Of a DNA stretch of 64,000 nt, positions 1 through 9,503 are shown piece after piece. Position 1 is the stretch's first letter; the number at the start of each line of letters is the position of its first letter. Location: the NCBI GenBank assembly GCA_029862005.1, contig JAOTYD010000002.1, positions 124,001 through 188,000 of the forward strand, written 5' to 3'. Position numbers and translations under genes: made by a program. The notes below the pieces were generated by a model. The model did not search any database. It was not told the origin of the DNA and saw only the letters and a list, made by a program, of their open reading frames with translations. The stretch comes from Gammaproteobacteria bacterium. GTDB lineage: Bacteria > Pseudomonadota > Gammaproteobacteria > GCA-001735895.

Positions 1-614
1 CCAACCTTGCGCCAACGGGGACGCTCATCGACAATCTCGTTGGATTCGAGCAGATTCACTGAAAACGCGGTACTATAGTAACGATACACTTCATCCGTCG
101 GCACCGAAAACGGTGGTCCCAGCATTTCCGACTGATCGTATTCAAGTGTAATCAGTAGCATGCTGCTTATCCGGGGTATAATGGATATCATGTGCGTATA
201 GTAGCGCGGGCGGTCGGCAAGCTCCATTGCAATCAACGCGGCACGGTCATAAATGAAGTGACAGGAACTCAAATCATCATTCCGTAAATCAAAAAAATCG
301 CCCTGTAACAACCTGATCTTGCCCGATGTATATATCACGAACCGTTCCGAAACAACGCGTTCGTAGTCAAGCGAGTTCTCCTCGAAGAATGCCTCTACCG
401 CGAGTTGCGATAATTCGATTCCGATCACCTCGTAGCCCTGTTGCGCAAGCCAGTTGATATCCAGCGCCTTGCCGCATAGCGGCATGAAAACAGTCGCCCC
501 CTTCGGCAGCGCTAACTGTGGCAAATAGTTTTTCAGGTATTGATTGACAGCGGTCTCGTGAAAACCGATACGGTTTTCCTTCCAGCGATCTAACCAGTGC
601 TGATTATCGACCAT
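1..614 (-). CDS. tpm: thiopurine S-methyltransferase, 3' part missing
   Basis: Reading leftward from an ATG at 614, about 204 codons are open to the window edge with no stop. The N-terminus MVDNQHWLDRWKENRIGFHE, then VFMPLCGKALDINWLAQQGY and GIELS, is the typical start and SAM-binding motif I region of bacterial TPMT. Later RLLQGDFFDL and YDRAALIAM match motifs of the same family. The enzyme methylates thiopurines and in bacteria also selenium and tellurium oxyanions. It is cytosolic, and bacterial forms are about 215-220 residues, so only a few C-terminal residues are missing. It precedes a GGDEF-like gene on the same strand with a short gap. Confidence 0.9.
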   Translation of the reverse strand, partial: MVDNQHWLDRWKENRIGFHETAVNQYLKNYLPQLALPKGATVFMPLCGKALDINWLAQQGYEVIGIELSQLAVEAFFEENSLDYERVVSERFVIYTSGKIRLLQGDFFDLRNDDLSSCHFIYDRAALIAMELADRPRYYTHMISIIPRISSMLLITLEYDQSEMLGPPFSVPTDEVYRYYSTAFSVNLLESNEIVDERPRWRKV

Positions 615-650
615 GAAAAATAACCTGTGAGCCCGGTTAAGGCTTGTTGA

Positions 651-2522
651 CTAGAGTCGGACTTTTACGCAGTTTCGACCGTTCTTCTTGGCCACGAACA
701 ATGCCATGTCGGCCCGCTTCACCATTGAAGCATAATCACCGGTGTCATCCGTAATTGCGGCAATGCCGATGCTCAGGGTCGCATGCTTCTCTCCGTAAGC
801 GGTTTTGTAGTGCGCGTTAGCGACAAACTCGCGCATCGTTTCGGCGAACTTTTCAGCCTTGTTCATATCGACCCCGGGCAATAATATACTAAGACCATTC
901 TGTCCGTAGCGCCCGAGGATATCTTTCTCTTTATCAACCCTGGAAAATATGTACTTGACGATCGCGGCAAATACCTTGTAGGCAACCTGGTCGCCATCGT
1001 CTTCACGCAGCTTGGACAATCCATCGACTTCAATAATCAGGATCGAGAGGGGATCACCCTCAACCGCGGCGGTGCGATAGCGATCGACCGCAATTTTGTC
1101 CGCATTCTCGCGACTCATCAGCGTGATGGTCTTCTTGGCTGACACTTCCTTCTGCCTGAACTCTTCTACAACCTCCCTGGGTACCAGAGTCTGGTCAGAC
1201 TCGTAATAGCTATGGTCGGTCATCTCCATATCCTTGCTCTCGGAGTACGAAACCTTTGCCGCGGTTTTGGAATCCTTGTCTGCTTGCGTCGATTTGATTT
1301 CGGGTTCGGGCTGCCTCGGTTTCTTCTCGGGTTCGGGCTGCCTCGGTTTGTTCTCGGGTTCCGACTGCCTCGGACTTTTAGCCGGTTCAGGCGCTGCCCT
1401 TTGTACTGGCTTCTCTGCGTTACGCGTCGACCGCTTGAAAATCAGCATCGCCTGCGCAGCAATACTGACGCTGGCAATCTTATCCAGCTCATCAAAAGGT
1501 TCAGATTCACGCCGCAGGCTGATAACACCTAGCAAGCGGGAATCATTGAAGACCGGTACATCGAGGCGATACGAAGTAAAGCGTTTCTTTTCCATTCCCA
1601 TGAAACCTTTTTCGGTTTCATACTCTGCGCTGGTCGTCGCCTGGCGGGTCTGCGTTAACTTGCCGAGTAAATCCGGCGACCAGAGCGTCTTATCTTCGTT
1701 CTCAAACAGTTCGCCTTCAATTTTGTCAGCAACCGGCTTCGGCCCCTGCCCTTCGAGTGAAGTCAGAATATAGGAATCAAACTCGATCACCGGTTCAAGA
1801 TGTTTCTTCAGCAGCGCGATCAGTTCCTTGAAATCGAGTATCCCGCTCAAAGCCATGTCCAGATCGATTAGCGTGAATGCCCACAACTCCTGGCGATTTA
1901 CCATACTAGTGGTGAGATCGGTTTGCAGGAACAGCATACGGCGATCTCGTTCGGTCAGGTAACCAATACAGGTAGCAAGGAATACCGCCGTTGCCAACAG
2001 CAGCGATACCAGGGAAATCCAGAATCCGGAAACATCCGTGGCAAACATCGCCCCGATAAACAGGAGCACGAGCAGTACATTCAACGACAGCGTGAACACC
2101 AGGCGCACCGATTTCAGGCTGCCCAGCCAGAGCGTGAGTAACACGAACTCCAGTGCGTGGTAGGCACTATACTTCTGCACAAATATCGCAGCGATAACGA
2201 TTACCATCGCCAACACCCCGTTACCCGTCAGACGTATCTTGGGATAATAAAGCTCGGCCGAAAAGCGGCTTAATAATAAATTGGCAAGTGCCAGAATCGC
2301 CGCCAGCAGGTATCCATACATCGGCAACTGGACTTCATGACCGAAGGCACGAAATTCGAGATAGGCGAAAGACAGGCATATTAGAAACAGAGCGCCGAAT
2401 GCGAAAACGCTCGAGCTTCGACCTCGCGTTTCCTGCGAATCCCGATAACGGGCTTCGGTTTCCGTGTTCTCGAACCGAATCCCGAATGATTTTTTGTACC
2501 TGTCGATCAGGTCTTGCGACAC
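651..2522 (-). CDS. membrane protein with GAF-like region and degenerate GGDEF domain
   Basis: 623 aa, starting with GTG at 2522 behind an AAGG-like ribosome site. Residues about 35-190 form several membrane helices. A GAF-like region follows (about 225-370), then a Pro/Glu/Lys linker containing a 9-residue tandem repeat, then a C-terminal GGDEF-fold domain. The signature loop reads GRYGQNGL at about 537-544 where active diguanylate cyclases have RYGGDEF or RYGGEEF. The acidic catalytic residue is therefore lost, and the RxxD inhibitory site is KEKD. By family knowledge this should not make c-di-GMP; it may bind nucleotide or act as a scaffold, in the manner of PelD. No pel genes are beside it. 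The fold assignment is firm; the function is not. Confidence 0.75.
   Translation of the reverse strand: MSQDLIDRYKKSFGIRFENTETEARYRDSQETRGRSSSVFAFGALFLICLSFAYLEFRAFGHEVQLPMYGYLLAAILALANLLLSRFSAELYYPKIRLTGNGVLAMVIVIAAIFVQKYSAYHALEFVLLTLWLGSLKSVRLVFTLSLNVLLVLLFIGAMFATDVSGFWISLVSLLLATAVFLATCIGYLTERDRRMLFLQTDLTTSMVNRQELWAFTLIDLDMALSGILDFKELIALLKKHLEPVIEFDSYILTSLEGQGPKPVADKIEGELFENEDKTLWSPDLLGKLTQTRQATTSAEYETEKGFMGMEKKRFTSYRLDVPVFNDSRLLGVISLRRESEPFDELDKIASVSIAAQAMLIFKRSTRNAEKPVQRAAPEPAKSPRQSEPENKPRQPEPEKKPRQPEPEIKSTQADKDSKTAAKVSYSESKDMEMTDHSYYESDQTLVPREVVEEFRQKEVSAKKTITLMSRENADKIAVDRYRTAAVEGDPLSILIIEVDGLSKLREDDGDQVAYKVFAAIVKYIFSRVDKEKDILGRYGQNGLSILLPGVDMNKAEKFAETMREFVANAHYKTAYGEKHATLSIGIAAITDDTGDYASMVKRADMALFVAKKNGRNCVKVRL
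1300..1380. repeat. three 27-bp coding tandem repeats
   Basis: Three 27-bp units start at about 1300, 1327 and 1354 inside the GGDEF-like gene. They encode a 9-residue unit close to RQPEPEKKP. The third unit has drifted. They form the flexible linker before the GGDEF-like domain and could vary in copy number by slippage. Confidence 0.7.
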
Positions 2523-2883
2523 GCTGTGTTACCTTCTAAATTGAGCGGCAATAGTTTCAGGCCCAGATATCTAGTATTTCCCAAGCTGGAATCTGTGGTC
2601 ATCGTCTTCATTAGTACGGAATATGTATAGACCATTTTTGATTCCCCGGTTTGCAGTACAATCTCTCGTCCTGCGGACCAGGCTGACCTGCATACAGAGA
2701 AATTCCCTGAAAACACGAGACAGCGTACTTGAGTATAGTGTATTTATATTATTTTCAAAGGCTTATGTGATTTTGTTCATATTCAACTTAAGCAAATTCC
2801 GCACGCCGTAATTTTTCTGGTACGCAGGCACTGGCACTGGCTATACTGGTGGCCGATACGCTTTCGGAACCCGCAGAAATACA
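2523..2883. other. divergent intergenic region, no gene recognised
   Basis: 361 bp between the GGDEF-like gene (leftward) and the M50 protease gene (rightward). The part around 2725-2800 is clearly AT-richer than the flanks and probably holds promoters. No convincing small gene, RNA or operator was found; short open frames here lack ribosome sites and family resemblance. Confidence 0.5.
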
Positions 2884-3525
2884 ATGATCCAGTTACTGTT
2901 ACAACAACAATATCTGTTGTTCGTTTTGATTGCGGTTGCATTGATATTCTCGTTGACGTTTCACGAGTTTGGACACGGCAAAGTGGCTTCGCTTATCGGT
3001 GACGATACCGCCAAACGGGCCGGACGACTGACTTTAAATCCCATTCCTCATATCGATCCGCTTGGATTGTTAATGGTACTGGCGATTGGTATCGGATACG
3101 CCAAACCGGTGCCCACGGACCCCCGCAAGTTTCGTACCCGCTGGGGAACCTTGCTGGTTGCCGCTGCCGGACCCGGCATGAACCTGTTGCTGGCAATTAT
3201 TACGATTAATTTGTATGCGCTCGGCATAAAAGCGGGGTGGGGACTGTTTCAGACCGAGGTCGCTTATTTCTTCTTTACCTACCTGGCGTTGATAAACATG
3301 TTACTCATGTTGTTTAATTTGTTGCCCATAGGACCACTGGATGGCAGTTACATCCTGCCTTATGCATTGCCACGGGAAATGGCGCTTAAATACCTTCAGG
3401 TCAATCAACGTTATGGTACCTATGCCCTGTTGGGCCTCATTGCACTCAATTTTCTGGGCGTACCGGTATTTCAAACTATCTGGAAGATTGGCGAGTTCAT
3501 GCTGGGCATCATCCTGCTGGTTTAG
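2884..3525 (+). CDS. site-2-type membrane metalloprotease (M50 family)
   Basis: 213 aa and almost entirely hydrophobic, with about five to six membrane segments. HEFGH at residues 27-31 is the zinc HExxH motif inside the first helix. NLLPIGPLDG near residue 147 supplies the third zinc ligand (Asp) of the N/GPxPLDG motif. Family knowledge: short rhomboid-independent S2P proteases without a PDZ domain (YwhC/Rip-like) cut membrane-embedded substrates; the substrate here is unknown. The gene ends 4 bp before the convergent dnaE2 stop. No Shine-Dalgarno sequence is obvious before this ATG, but the protein aligns from its first residues. Confidence 0.85.
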   Translation: MIQLLLQQQYLLFVLIAVALIFSLTFHEFGHGKVASLIGDDTAKRAGRLTLNPIPHIDPLGLLMVLAIGIGYAKPVPTDPRKFRTRWGTLLVAAAGPGMNLLLAIITINLYALGIKAGWGLFQTEVAYFFFTYLALINMLLMLFNLLPIGPLDGSYILPYALPREMALKYLQVNQRYGTYALLGLIALNFLGVPVFQTIWKIGEFMLGIILLV

Positions 3526-3529
3526 TGAC

Positions 3530-6500
3530 CTAGTAAAAAGCCCTGGGCTTGATTAACTCGACTTCAGCGCCATGCTTGATTACATGATCATCTCTGCGCA
3601 GTGACAACAGGTTCGCACCTGATTCAAGATCAAAAACACGTTTCACCAGTATCGAATGTGATTCGTTAACCCTTTGCAGACGGCCAACCACACAGAGAAA
3701 AGGTCGCTGGTCTACCAACCGATAAAAGCGGGAATAAACCTGGGGTGTAAAAGCGAGGTTGAAAAATCCGGTTTCATCCTCGAGCGTGACGAATACCATC
3801 CCCTTTGCTGATCCCGGAGATTGTTTCACCAGCACCAGGCCGAATGCGAAAACATCTTTATCCGCCGGTAACTCGATCAGGCGATTGGCAACTGTAAATT
3901 TTTCTACCGCGACTCGATAGGGCCATTGCTCCTTTTTAAGGACCGCTACGGGATGTTCCTTGAGGCTGGTTTTAAACGCCCTGAAGTCTTTTTGAATCGA
4001 TTCCAGTTTTGTTTCCGGTTTCCAGTCGATATTATCGTCGACATCGTCAAGCATGGGCAGGTAGGGTGCTGCTTCCGATTTCCACAGGGCCTGTGAGCGC
4101 GAATCACCAGTATCAAAAAACAAATCGGATGCAGCTAAAGCCGTTACCTGGTCCCGTGATATACCACAGTCATGGACAAAGTCTTCGAAACTTTTCCAGG
4201 CTTGCGAATCATTTCGTTGCTGAACTATCCTGGCAGCCGTCGACTTCGCAAGACCATTAACGAGGCGAAATCCGAGACGAATCGCGTATGGCTGATGTGA
4301 CGCAGTTTTTTCGAGCAGATGATCCCATTGTGAATGGTTCATTGAGATCGGTAACAGCCGGACGCCTTCACGTTGTGCCGATTGCAACAAGGCATGCGGT
4401 GAATAAAAACCCATCGGTTGCGAGTTTAAAACAGAAATATAAAACGCGGCCGGGAAGTGACATTTCAGGTAGCAGGAAGCATAGGCAATCAATGAAAATG
4501 AAACCGCGTGAGACTCCGGAAATCCATACTCGGCAAAACCTTTCATCTGGCCGAGAATTTGTTCGGCAAACTCTGGCTTGATCTGATTGTCGCGCATTCC
4601 CTGTTCGAGCTTGACCAGTAGAGGATTTAAATCCCGGTTAAAGTCCTTTATCCCCCAGGATCCTATTTTCTTGCGCAGCTCATTGGCTTCACCGGGCGTG
4701 AAATTACCAACCGCTATCGCAATACGCATTGCCTGCTCCTGGAAAATGGCAATCCCGAGTGTGCGTTGCAGGATCGGGTGCAGGCGTTCATCCGGGTAAG
4801 TTATCGGCTCCAGGCCATTTCGCCGCGCCAGATAAGGATGGATAACATTACCCTGGATCGGGCCAGGCCGGATAATGGCAACCTCGATCACCAGGTCATA
4901 GAAACACGCCGGCTTCAGGCGCGGTAGCATCGACATTTGTGCACGTGATTCAATCTGGAATACACCGACGGTATCGGCTTTCTGGATCATGGCGTAGGTA
5001 GGTTGGTCATCATCTGGTATCGAATCCAGGCTTAAATACTTGCCATAATAGTTTTCGATATAGTCGAAACACTTTCGAATTGCCGACAGCATGCCAAGAC
5101 TGAGGACATCGATTTTAAAAAAACCGAGTGCCTCGATATCTTCTTTACTCCATTGAATAACGCTTCGCCCCACCATGGTTGCCGGTTCCTGTGGCAACAG
5201 GCAGTTTAATGGTTTATCGGCCAGCATAAAGCCACCCGAATGAATACCGAGATGACGAGGAAATCCGCATAACTTTTCGGTGAGCTGCATCCACAGTTCC
5301 CAGCTGATTTTCGTGGCCAGAGGATTTTCTTGTTCATGATCATTTTTAAGTGCCATGACAATGTTTTCGGTACCGGTGCCGCGAAAATAGCGACTCGAGG
5401 CAATCTTTGACATTTGCTGGAGTAATCCATCATCAACCCCGAGTGCCTTGCCGACTGCGCGCAATGATCCCTTGCCTCTGAAGGTGATGACATTCGCGAC
5501 CATTGCTGCACGATCACGGCCATAACGCTGGTAAATATACTGGATCACCTCTTCACGACGCTCGTGCTCGAAATCGACATCGATATCAGGTGGATCACCC
5601 CGTTCCATGCTGACAAAACGCTCGAACAGTAAATCAAATTGGTCCGGATTGACCGAGGTAATTCCAAGTACGAAACAGACGCTGGAGTTGGCGGCAGACC
5701 CCCGCCCCTGGCACAGGATATGTTGACGCCTTGCCCAACTGACAATGTCCCAGACCGTGAGAAAATAATCGGCGAAGTTGAGTTTCTCGATTAAAACCAG
5801 TTCGTGCTCGATTTGTTGCAGAATCTTGTCGGGCGGCTTGTGCTCGAATTTCTCCTGCAAACCCTCGTCAACCAGAAATCGCAAGTAGGACAGGGCATCA
5901 TGCCCGGCGGGAATCATTTCCCCAGGATAGTGATAACCGAGCTGGTCGAGATCAAACTGGCAGCACCGGTTCAATGACCGTGACAGACCCAGGGCCTTGC
6001 GATAACCGGGAACAACTGCAAACAGGCGCTGTAATTCATTAACACGATGCAGACAACGTTCGGCATTCGGGAAAAAATGTTCACGGCATTGATCAAGTAC
6101 CCGGTTGGTACGAATCGCCTGAAGTAAATCGCTAACGCATTTTTGTTGCCGGTTATGGAAAAACACATCCTGGGTCAGGATGTAATCGAGCTTATGACGC
6201 CTTGCGCATGCAAGCGTTGTATTTATCCAGCGGTCCTCAGCCGGGTGCAGGTGGCGACTAATGGCCAGGAAGTATCGTCCTTCGAAGCATTGCTTGAGCT
6301 CAACGTGGTGACCGGGGCTGTTTTGTGTGCGTACTCTGCCCCGCATCGGCTGAATCGCAAATATTCCATCGACATCGCTGCCTAGCAGGTACTCGAGTGG
6401 GATGTTGGCATAATCCTTCCCCTCCCGGTGCGCGTAGCTCAGTAGACGATTAAGATTGGTATACCCCTGATGATTCTGGGCAACCAGTACCAGCGTATCC

Positions 6501-6766
6501 TGTAATAACACCGGTAAATCGTGATCTGCCTGTAAATGTATTTCAGCACCATAGTTAAGCTTTAAACCCTGGTGTAATTGGTTATTCCTGAGATAGTCAA
6601 GTTCGCGATAGCATCTTGCAAGCCCGTAAGCACCATCAAAATCATTGATGCATAGTGACTGGTACCCCAGCGCATTGGCAGTCTCGATTAAATCCCGTGG
6701 ATGCGATGCCCCGTGTAGAAAACTGAAATTGGTTTTACACAGCCATTCGTTAAAATTGTTGAACAT
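3530..6766 (-). CDS. dnaE2: error-prone DNA polymerase DnaE2/ImuC
   Basis: 1078 aa, the usual size of the second DnaE paralogue. The PHP domain is N-terminal (SFLHGASHPRDLIETANALG). The polymerase core contains GRGSAANSSVCFVLGIT and PPDIDVDFEHERR, which hold the catalytic aspartates. A helix-hairpin-helix region and a C-terminal OB domain (FVTLEDETGFFNLAFTPQVY) follow. DnaE2 does translesion synthesis with ImuA and ImuB during the SOS response. It is the last gene of a lexA-imuA-imuB-dnaE2 operon, 30 bp after imuB, with a perfect palindrome in that gap. It lacks the C-terminal tau-binding extension expected of replicative DnaE1. Confidence 0.95.
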   Translation of the reverse strand: MFNNFNEWLCKTNFSFLHGASHPRDLIETANALGYQSLCINDFDGAYGLARCYRELDYLRNNQLHQGLKLNYGAEIHLQADHDLPVLLQDTLVLVAQNHQGYTNLNRLLSYAHREGKDYANIPLEYLLGSDVDGIFAIQPMRGRVRTQNSPGHHVELKQCFEGRYFLAISRHLHPAEDRWINTTLACARRHKLDYILTQDVFFHNRQQKCVSDLLQAIRTNRVLDQCREHFFPNAERCLHRVNELQRLFAVVPGYRKALGLSRSLNRCCQFDLDQLGYHYPGEMIPAGHDALSYLRFLVDEGLQEKFEHKPPDKILQQIEHELVLIEKLNFADYFLTVWDIVSWARRQHILCQGRGSAANSSVCFVLGITSVNPDQFDLLFERFVSMERGDPPDIDVDFEHERREEVIQYIYQRYGRDRAAMVANVITFRGKGSLRAVGKALGVDDGLLQQMSKIASSRYFRGTGTENIVMALKNDHEQENPLATKISWELWMQLTEKLCGFPRHLGIHSGGFMLADKPLNCLLPQEPATMVGRSVIQWSKEDIEALGFFKIDVLSLGMLSAIRKCFDYIENYYGKYLSLDSIPDDDQPTYAMIQKADTVGVFQIESRAQMSMLPRLKPACFYDLVIEVAIIRPGPIQGNVIHPYLARRNGLEPITYPDERLHPILQRTLGIAIFQEQAMRIAIAVGNFTPGEANELRKKIGSWGIKDFNRDLNPLLVKLEQGMRDNQIKPEFAEQILGQMKGFAEYGFPESHAVSFSLIAYASCYLKCHFPAAFYISVLNSQPMGFYSPHALLQSAQREGVRLLPISMNHSQWDHLLEKTASHQPYAIRLGFRLVNGLAKSTAARIVQQRNDSQAWKSFEDFVHDCGISRDQVTALAASDLFFDTGDSRSQALWKSEAAPYLPMLDDVDDNIDWKPETKLESIQKDFRAFKTSLKEHPVAVLKKEQWPYRVAVEKFTVANRLIELPADKDVFAFGLVLVKQSPGSAKGMVFVTLEDETGFFNLAFTPQVYSRFYRLVDQRPFLCVVGRLQRVNESHSILVKRVFDLESGANLLSLRRDDHVIKHGAEVELIKPRAFY

Positions 6767-6781
6767 CCGCGGATTTCCATA

Positions 6782-6801
6782 ACTAGTGGTCGACCACTAG
6801 T
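6782..6801. repeat. perfect 20-bp palindrome between imuB and dnaE2
   Basis: ACTAGTGGTC is followed immediately by its exact reverse complement. It covers the imuB stop codon and sits 16 bp upstream of the dnaE2 start. It could form an mRNA hairpin that changes polymerase yield relative to ImuA and ImuB, or bind a dimeric protein. No T-run follows on the transcribed strand, so a plain terminator is unlikely. Confidence 0.75.
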
Positions 6802-8245
6802 AAAATTCGCCCTGCTTGTACCACTCACCCCGCTGCGTCCGGTATGCCCAGCTGGAGCGACCGTTATGATCTTTTAAAATGTAATAATCACGGATTGTCT
6901 GTAACGCGTCTTCACCTAACCACCATTGGTTCGAGTTACGCTCAAGAAAAATTTTTTCTGCCGCAGTTGGATTTTCGATGGTCTCGGCATGTTGATAAAA
7001 AAACAGGGGTTTGTTAAGAGCGCTTGACGACCATGGAGAATGATCAGCTTCATTGACCGAATGGGTACCGACGGGGATACGTGTGAAGGACTGTTCTGGA
7101 AAAAAGCTGGCATCAGACTGGTAGCATTCGAATGCAAAAGGCAGCTTGTTCTGCAATGCCATGATTCGCTGGTAATCGATTTGATCGAATTCTCGCGCAA
7201 ATAATTCCCAAAGCTGTGGTGCCAGTATAATGCGTTCGCAAACCTCAAGCTGCCAGCAAATAAACGGCATATTCTCCGGTAGATCAAGATCGTCGTCACG
7301 AGCCAGCATATTACGCACTAAATCATCATAAATGTATCGTGCCTGGTAAAGCGCGGTATCAAATCCAGGCATGTCGCGATGTAAGGAATAGGGATGCCTG
7401 AATGAAAGTTCGACCGTGACTTGCTGGTAGTTGAACAGCGTAATTTTCCAGTGCATGCGATTGATATGCTCGCAATCGTTGCGAACTGAATGTTCGCACA
7501 AGCGGGATAAATCTTCCCGCAACAATACTTCAATATAGGACCACTGGTTAACCGGGTACTCGAGATCCCGCTTGACCCAGGGTAATTGTTCATGCTCGAG
7601 CTTAATCCAGGGAAACCATTCCAGATCACTCGAATCACTGAAACTCCAGTGCCATATCAGCCCCAACCACTTGCCAAAGCGACGCTTTATCGAATTAGCA
7701 TCTGCGGCGATCATGTCATGTGGCGTTGCAATTCCGATACGTTGAATAAATCGCTGCATGCGGGCCTGGTATGAATGAAATGATTCTGCACGAAAGTTCC
7801 TGGCATTCATCGAGATCAAATGATCAGCAAGCGCCTGCTGTGGCGCAAACCAGCAATCCCAGTCCAGTGTTTTATAAATATTACGGTTGAGACGGCTCTC
7901 CAGCAGAAAAAGCCCCCTGCCCTCGTGTTTCAGCTGATAGTGAAGATATAACAGGCATTGCCAGGGATGATTGCCGAACACTGCAACATATTCTTCGCCG
8001 TAATGGTGCTCCAACAATGGCGTGAAAAGATCGGTCAGTTTACAACGCAGTTTTTTTTTCTGACCGAGCCAGAACTGTTTACAGTCGCTAAGCCTGCTTA
8101 AATAGAGCTTGTCGCTCCAACGCATTGCGGTGGGTGACAATACGAAAGGACTGCCCGGTACCGGGCTGTAGATCGCGGCAAAGAACGGGAATTCGTCATC
8201 CCTGCTCAGTTCTGCCAGATCAATGACCTTAGTTGTAACGTTCAT
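6797..8245 (-). CDS. imuB: ImuB-like Y-family polymerase homologue
   Basis: 482 aa. The C-terminus (IRDYYILKDHNGRSSWAYR then a WYKQGEFY end) and KPLFFYQH at about residue 408 are typical ImuB tail elements. The N-terminal half matches a Y-family polymerase fold only weakly and shows no convincing acidic catalytic triad. Family knowledge: ImuB is catalytically dead and bridges DnaE2 to the beta clamp. Its place between imuA and dnaE2 makes the assignment secure despite divergence. Its start overlaps the end of imuA by 17 bp, implying translational coupling. Confidence 0.85.
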   Translation of the reverse strand: MNVTTKVIDLAELSRDDEFPFFAAIYSPVPGSPFVLSPTAMRWSDKLYLSRLSDCKQFWLGQKKKLRCKLTDLFTPLLEHHYGEEYVAVFGNHPWQCLLYLHYQLKHEGRGLFLLESRLNRNIYKTLDWDCWFAPQQALADHLISMNARNFRAESFHSYQARMQRFIQRIGIATPHDMIAADANSIKRRFGKWLGLIWHWSFSDSSDLEWFPWIKLEHEQLPWVKRDLEYPVNQWSYIEVLLREDLSRLCEHSVRNDCEHINRMHWKITLFNYQQVTVELSFRHPYSLHRDMPGFDTALYQARYIYDDLVRNMLARDDDLDLPENMPFICWQLEVCERIILAPQLWELFAREFDQIDYQRIMALQNKLPFAFECYQSDASFFPEQSFTRIPVGTHSVNEADHSPWSSSALNKPLFFYQHAETIENPTAAEKIFLERNSNQWWLGEDALQTIRDYYILKDHNGRSSWAYRTQRGEWYKQGEFY

Positions 8246-8894
8246 GATCCTCGGCCACGCTACGATAGGGCAGTGAAATTTTTCCGCTATGCGGCCCCTT
8301 GATGAACTGAAGTGAAAACGAGTGCCGGGAACTTTGCCAGGTATTGAGACGCAAACTTGCGTGCGGATTACCCCGTTTAGCCATCAGAAAATAGTGGCGG
8401 ATCAAAAACACGATCTGGCCCTGCTGACGTGCCTGCTGGCTGACAAAAGCGATATCGCCCCGCGTAAGTTTGCGCGGTGCGTCGATAATGATACGTTTAA
8501 AAGTATCCTCGAGAAATAGCGGGCGTAATTCCTTGACTGGATTATCTGAACATATAAAAAAAAGCCGCTGCAGGTCTACCCCGTGACTTATCCAGCTGGA
8601 TGCAAATACCCCGAGCCCATGGTGGTGATAAATCCACACACTCAAGGGTATCTGCTGCTTCAGCAACTGCAGCGGAATCAGGCGGCCATTTAATCCGGGC
8701 GGGATTCCCCATTCAACCAGATCACCAGGCTTCACCTGTGCAAAACATTCGTCGAGGACATCGATACCCGATTGTAGTACCTGTGACTGATCGGCAAGAT
8801 TATCCTTCAGCAAGCGGGCCGTTTGCAGCTGCTGCTGTAGTGACGCGTCCTTATATTGTGAAGGGAGTGAAGCCATGGAGTTAGCTGCAGTCAA
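8229..8894 (-). CDS. imuA: ImuA, RecA-like mutasome component
   Basis: 221 aa. LQSGIDVLDECFAQVKPGDLVEWG is the start of a RecA/SulA-type fold, as in ImuA. VWIYHHHGLGVFASSWISHG and LFLEDTFKRIIIDAP follow at the expected spacing. The canonical Walker A GKT is absent, as is common in ImuA. The protein is thought to interact with RecA and ImuB in damage-induced mutagenesis. The first codons overlap the lexA stop by 4 bp and the end overlaps imuB by 17 bp. Confidence 0.85.
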   Translation of the reverse strand: MTAANSMASLPSQYKDASLQQQLQTARLLKDNLADQSQVLQSGIDVLDECFAQVKPGDLVEWGIPPGLNGRLIPLQLLKQQIPLSVWIYHHHGLGVFASSWISHGVDLQRLFFICSDNPVKELRPLFLEDTFKRIIIDAPRKLTRGDIAFVSQQARQQGQIVFLIRHYFLMAKRGNPHASLRLNTWQSSRHSFSLQFIKGPHSGKISLPYRSVAEDHERYN

Positions 8895-9490
8895 ACCTTG
8901 CGAATGATGCCAACCAGCTTGCCGAGAATCTCGAGTTGCCAGGCAGGTACCACGCGAATCGAGTGATCAGGGTTTGAAGGCACTAACTGGGCACTGTCAC
9001 CATCCAGCTGGATACGTTTCAGCGTGATTTCACCGTCGATGCGCAACGCCAGGATTTCACCCTTGTTGGCCTCCTGTTGCCGTTTTATCATTGCGATATC
9101 ACCATCGGCGATAGCATCACCCGCCATACTGTCACCGATGACGCGAATGCCGATAACATCGCCTCCGCCAAAAAATTCGTGGTTCACCGAGAACGATTCA
9201 CGGGTTTCATCGAACACGGGCATTGGTGCACCAGCCGGTATCCTTGCAACCAGGTCGAAGTCTTGAGAACCTGTATTCATTTCATCCGGCAACAGGTAAT
9301 CCGAAACGCGTTGCGAGCGCTGTCGAATAAATCCCTTTTTTTCAAGTGCCTTGAGGTGAAAACGCGCCGTGGTGTGTTGAAAGCCAAAATGACCGGCAAT
9401 ATCACGTAATGAAGGAAACGGTTGCCCCTGCCTCACCGCCTGGCGGGTATAGTCGTAAACGGCCTGCTGGATGTCGGTCAACGATTCCAT
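8891..9490 (-). CDS. lexA: LexA-type SOS repressor
   Basis: 199 aa. A winged helix at about 24-58 (PSLRDIAGHFGFQHTTARFH) is followed by an S24 self-cleaving domain. The Ala-Gly cleavage site is A86-G87 in ARIPAGAP, the nucleophile is S121 in GDSM, and the general base is K158. All elements for RecA-stimulated autocleavage are present. It heads the imuA-imuB-dnaE2 operon and probably represses it. The winged helix differs from E. coli LexA, so a non-E. coli operator is expected; a large inverted repeat lies 14-47 bp upstream of the start codon. A second, housekeeping LexA may exist elsewhere in the genome. Confidence 0.9.
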   Translation of the reverse strand: MESLTDIQQAVYDYTRQAVRQGQPFPSLRDIAGHFGFQHTTARFHLKALEKKGFIRQRSQRVSDYLLPDEMNTGSQDFDLVARIPAGAPMPVFDETRESFSVNHEFFGGGDVIGIRVIGDSMAGDAIADGDIAMIKRQQEANKGEILALRIDGEITLKRIQLDGDSAQLVPSNPDHSIRVVPAWQLEILGKLVGIIRKV

Positions 9491-9503
9491 TTGATCAATA
9501 TAA

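Noticed and set aside
2830-2856. TGGCAC...TATACT as a sigma-54 or sigma-70 promoter of the protease gene
   Set aside because: The sigma-54 TTGC element is missing and no matching -35 is at proper distance.
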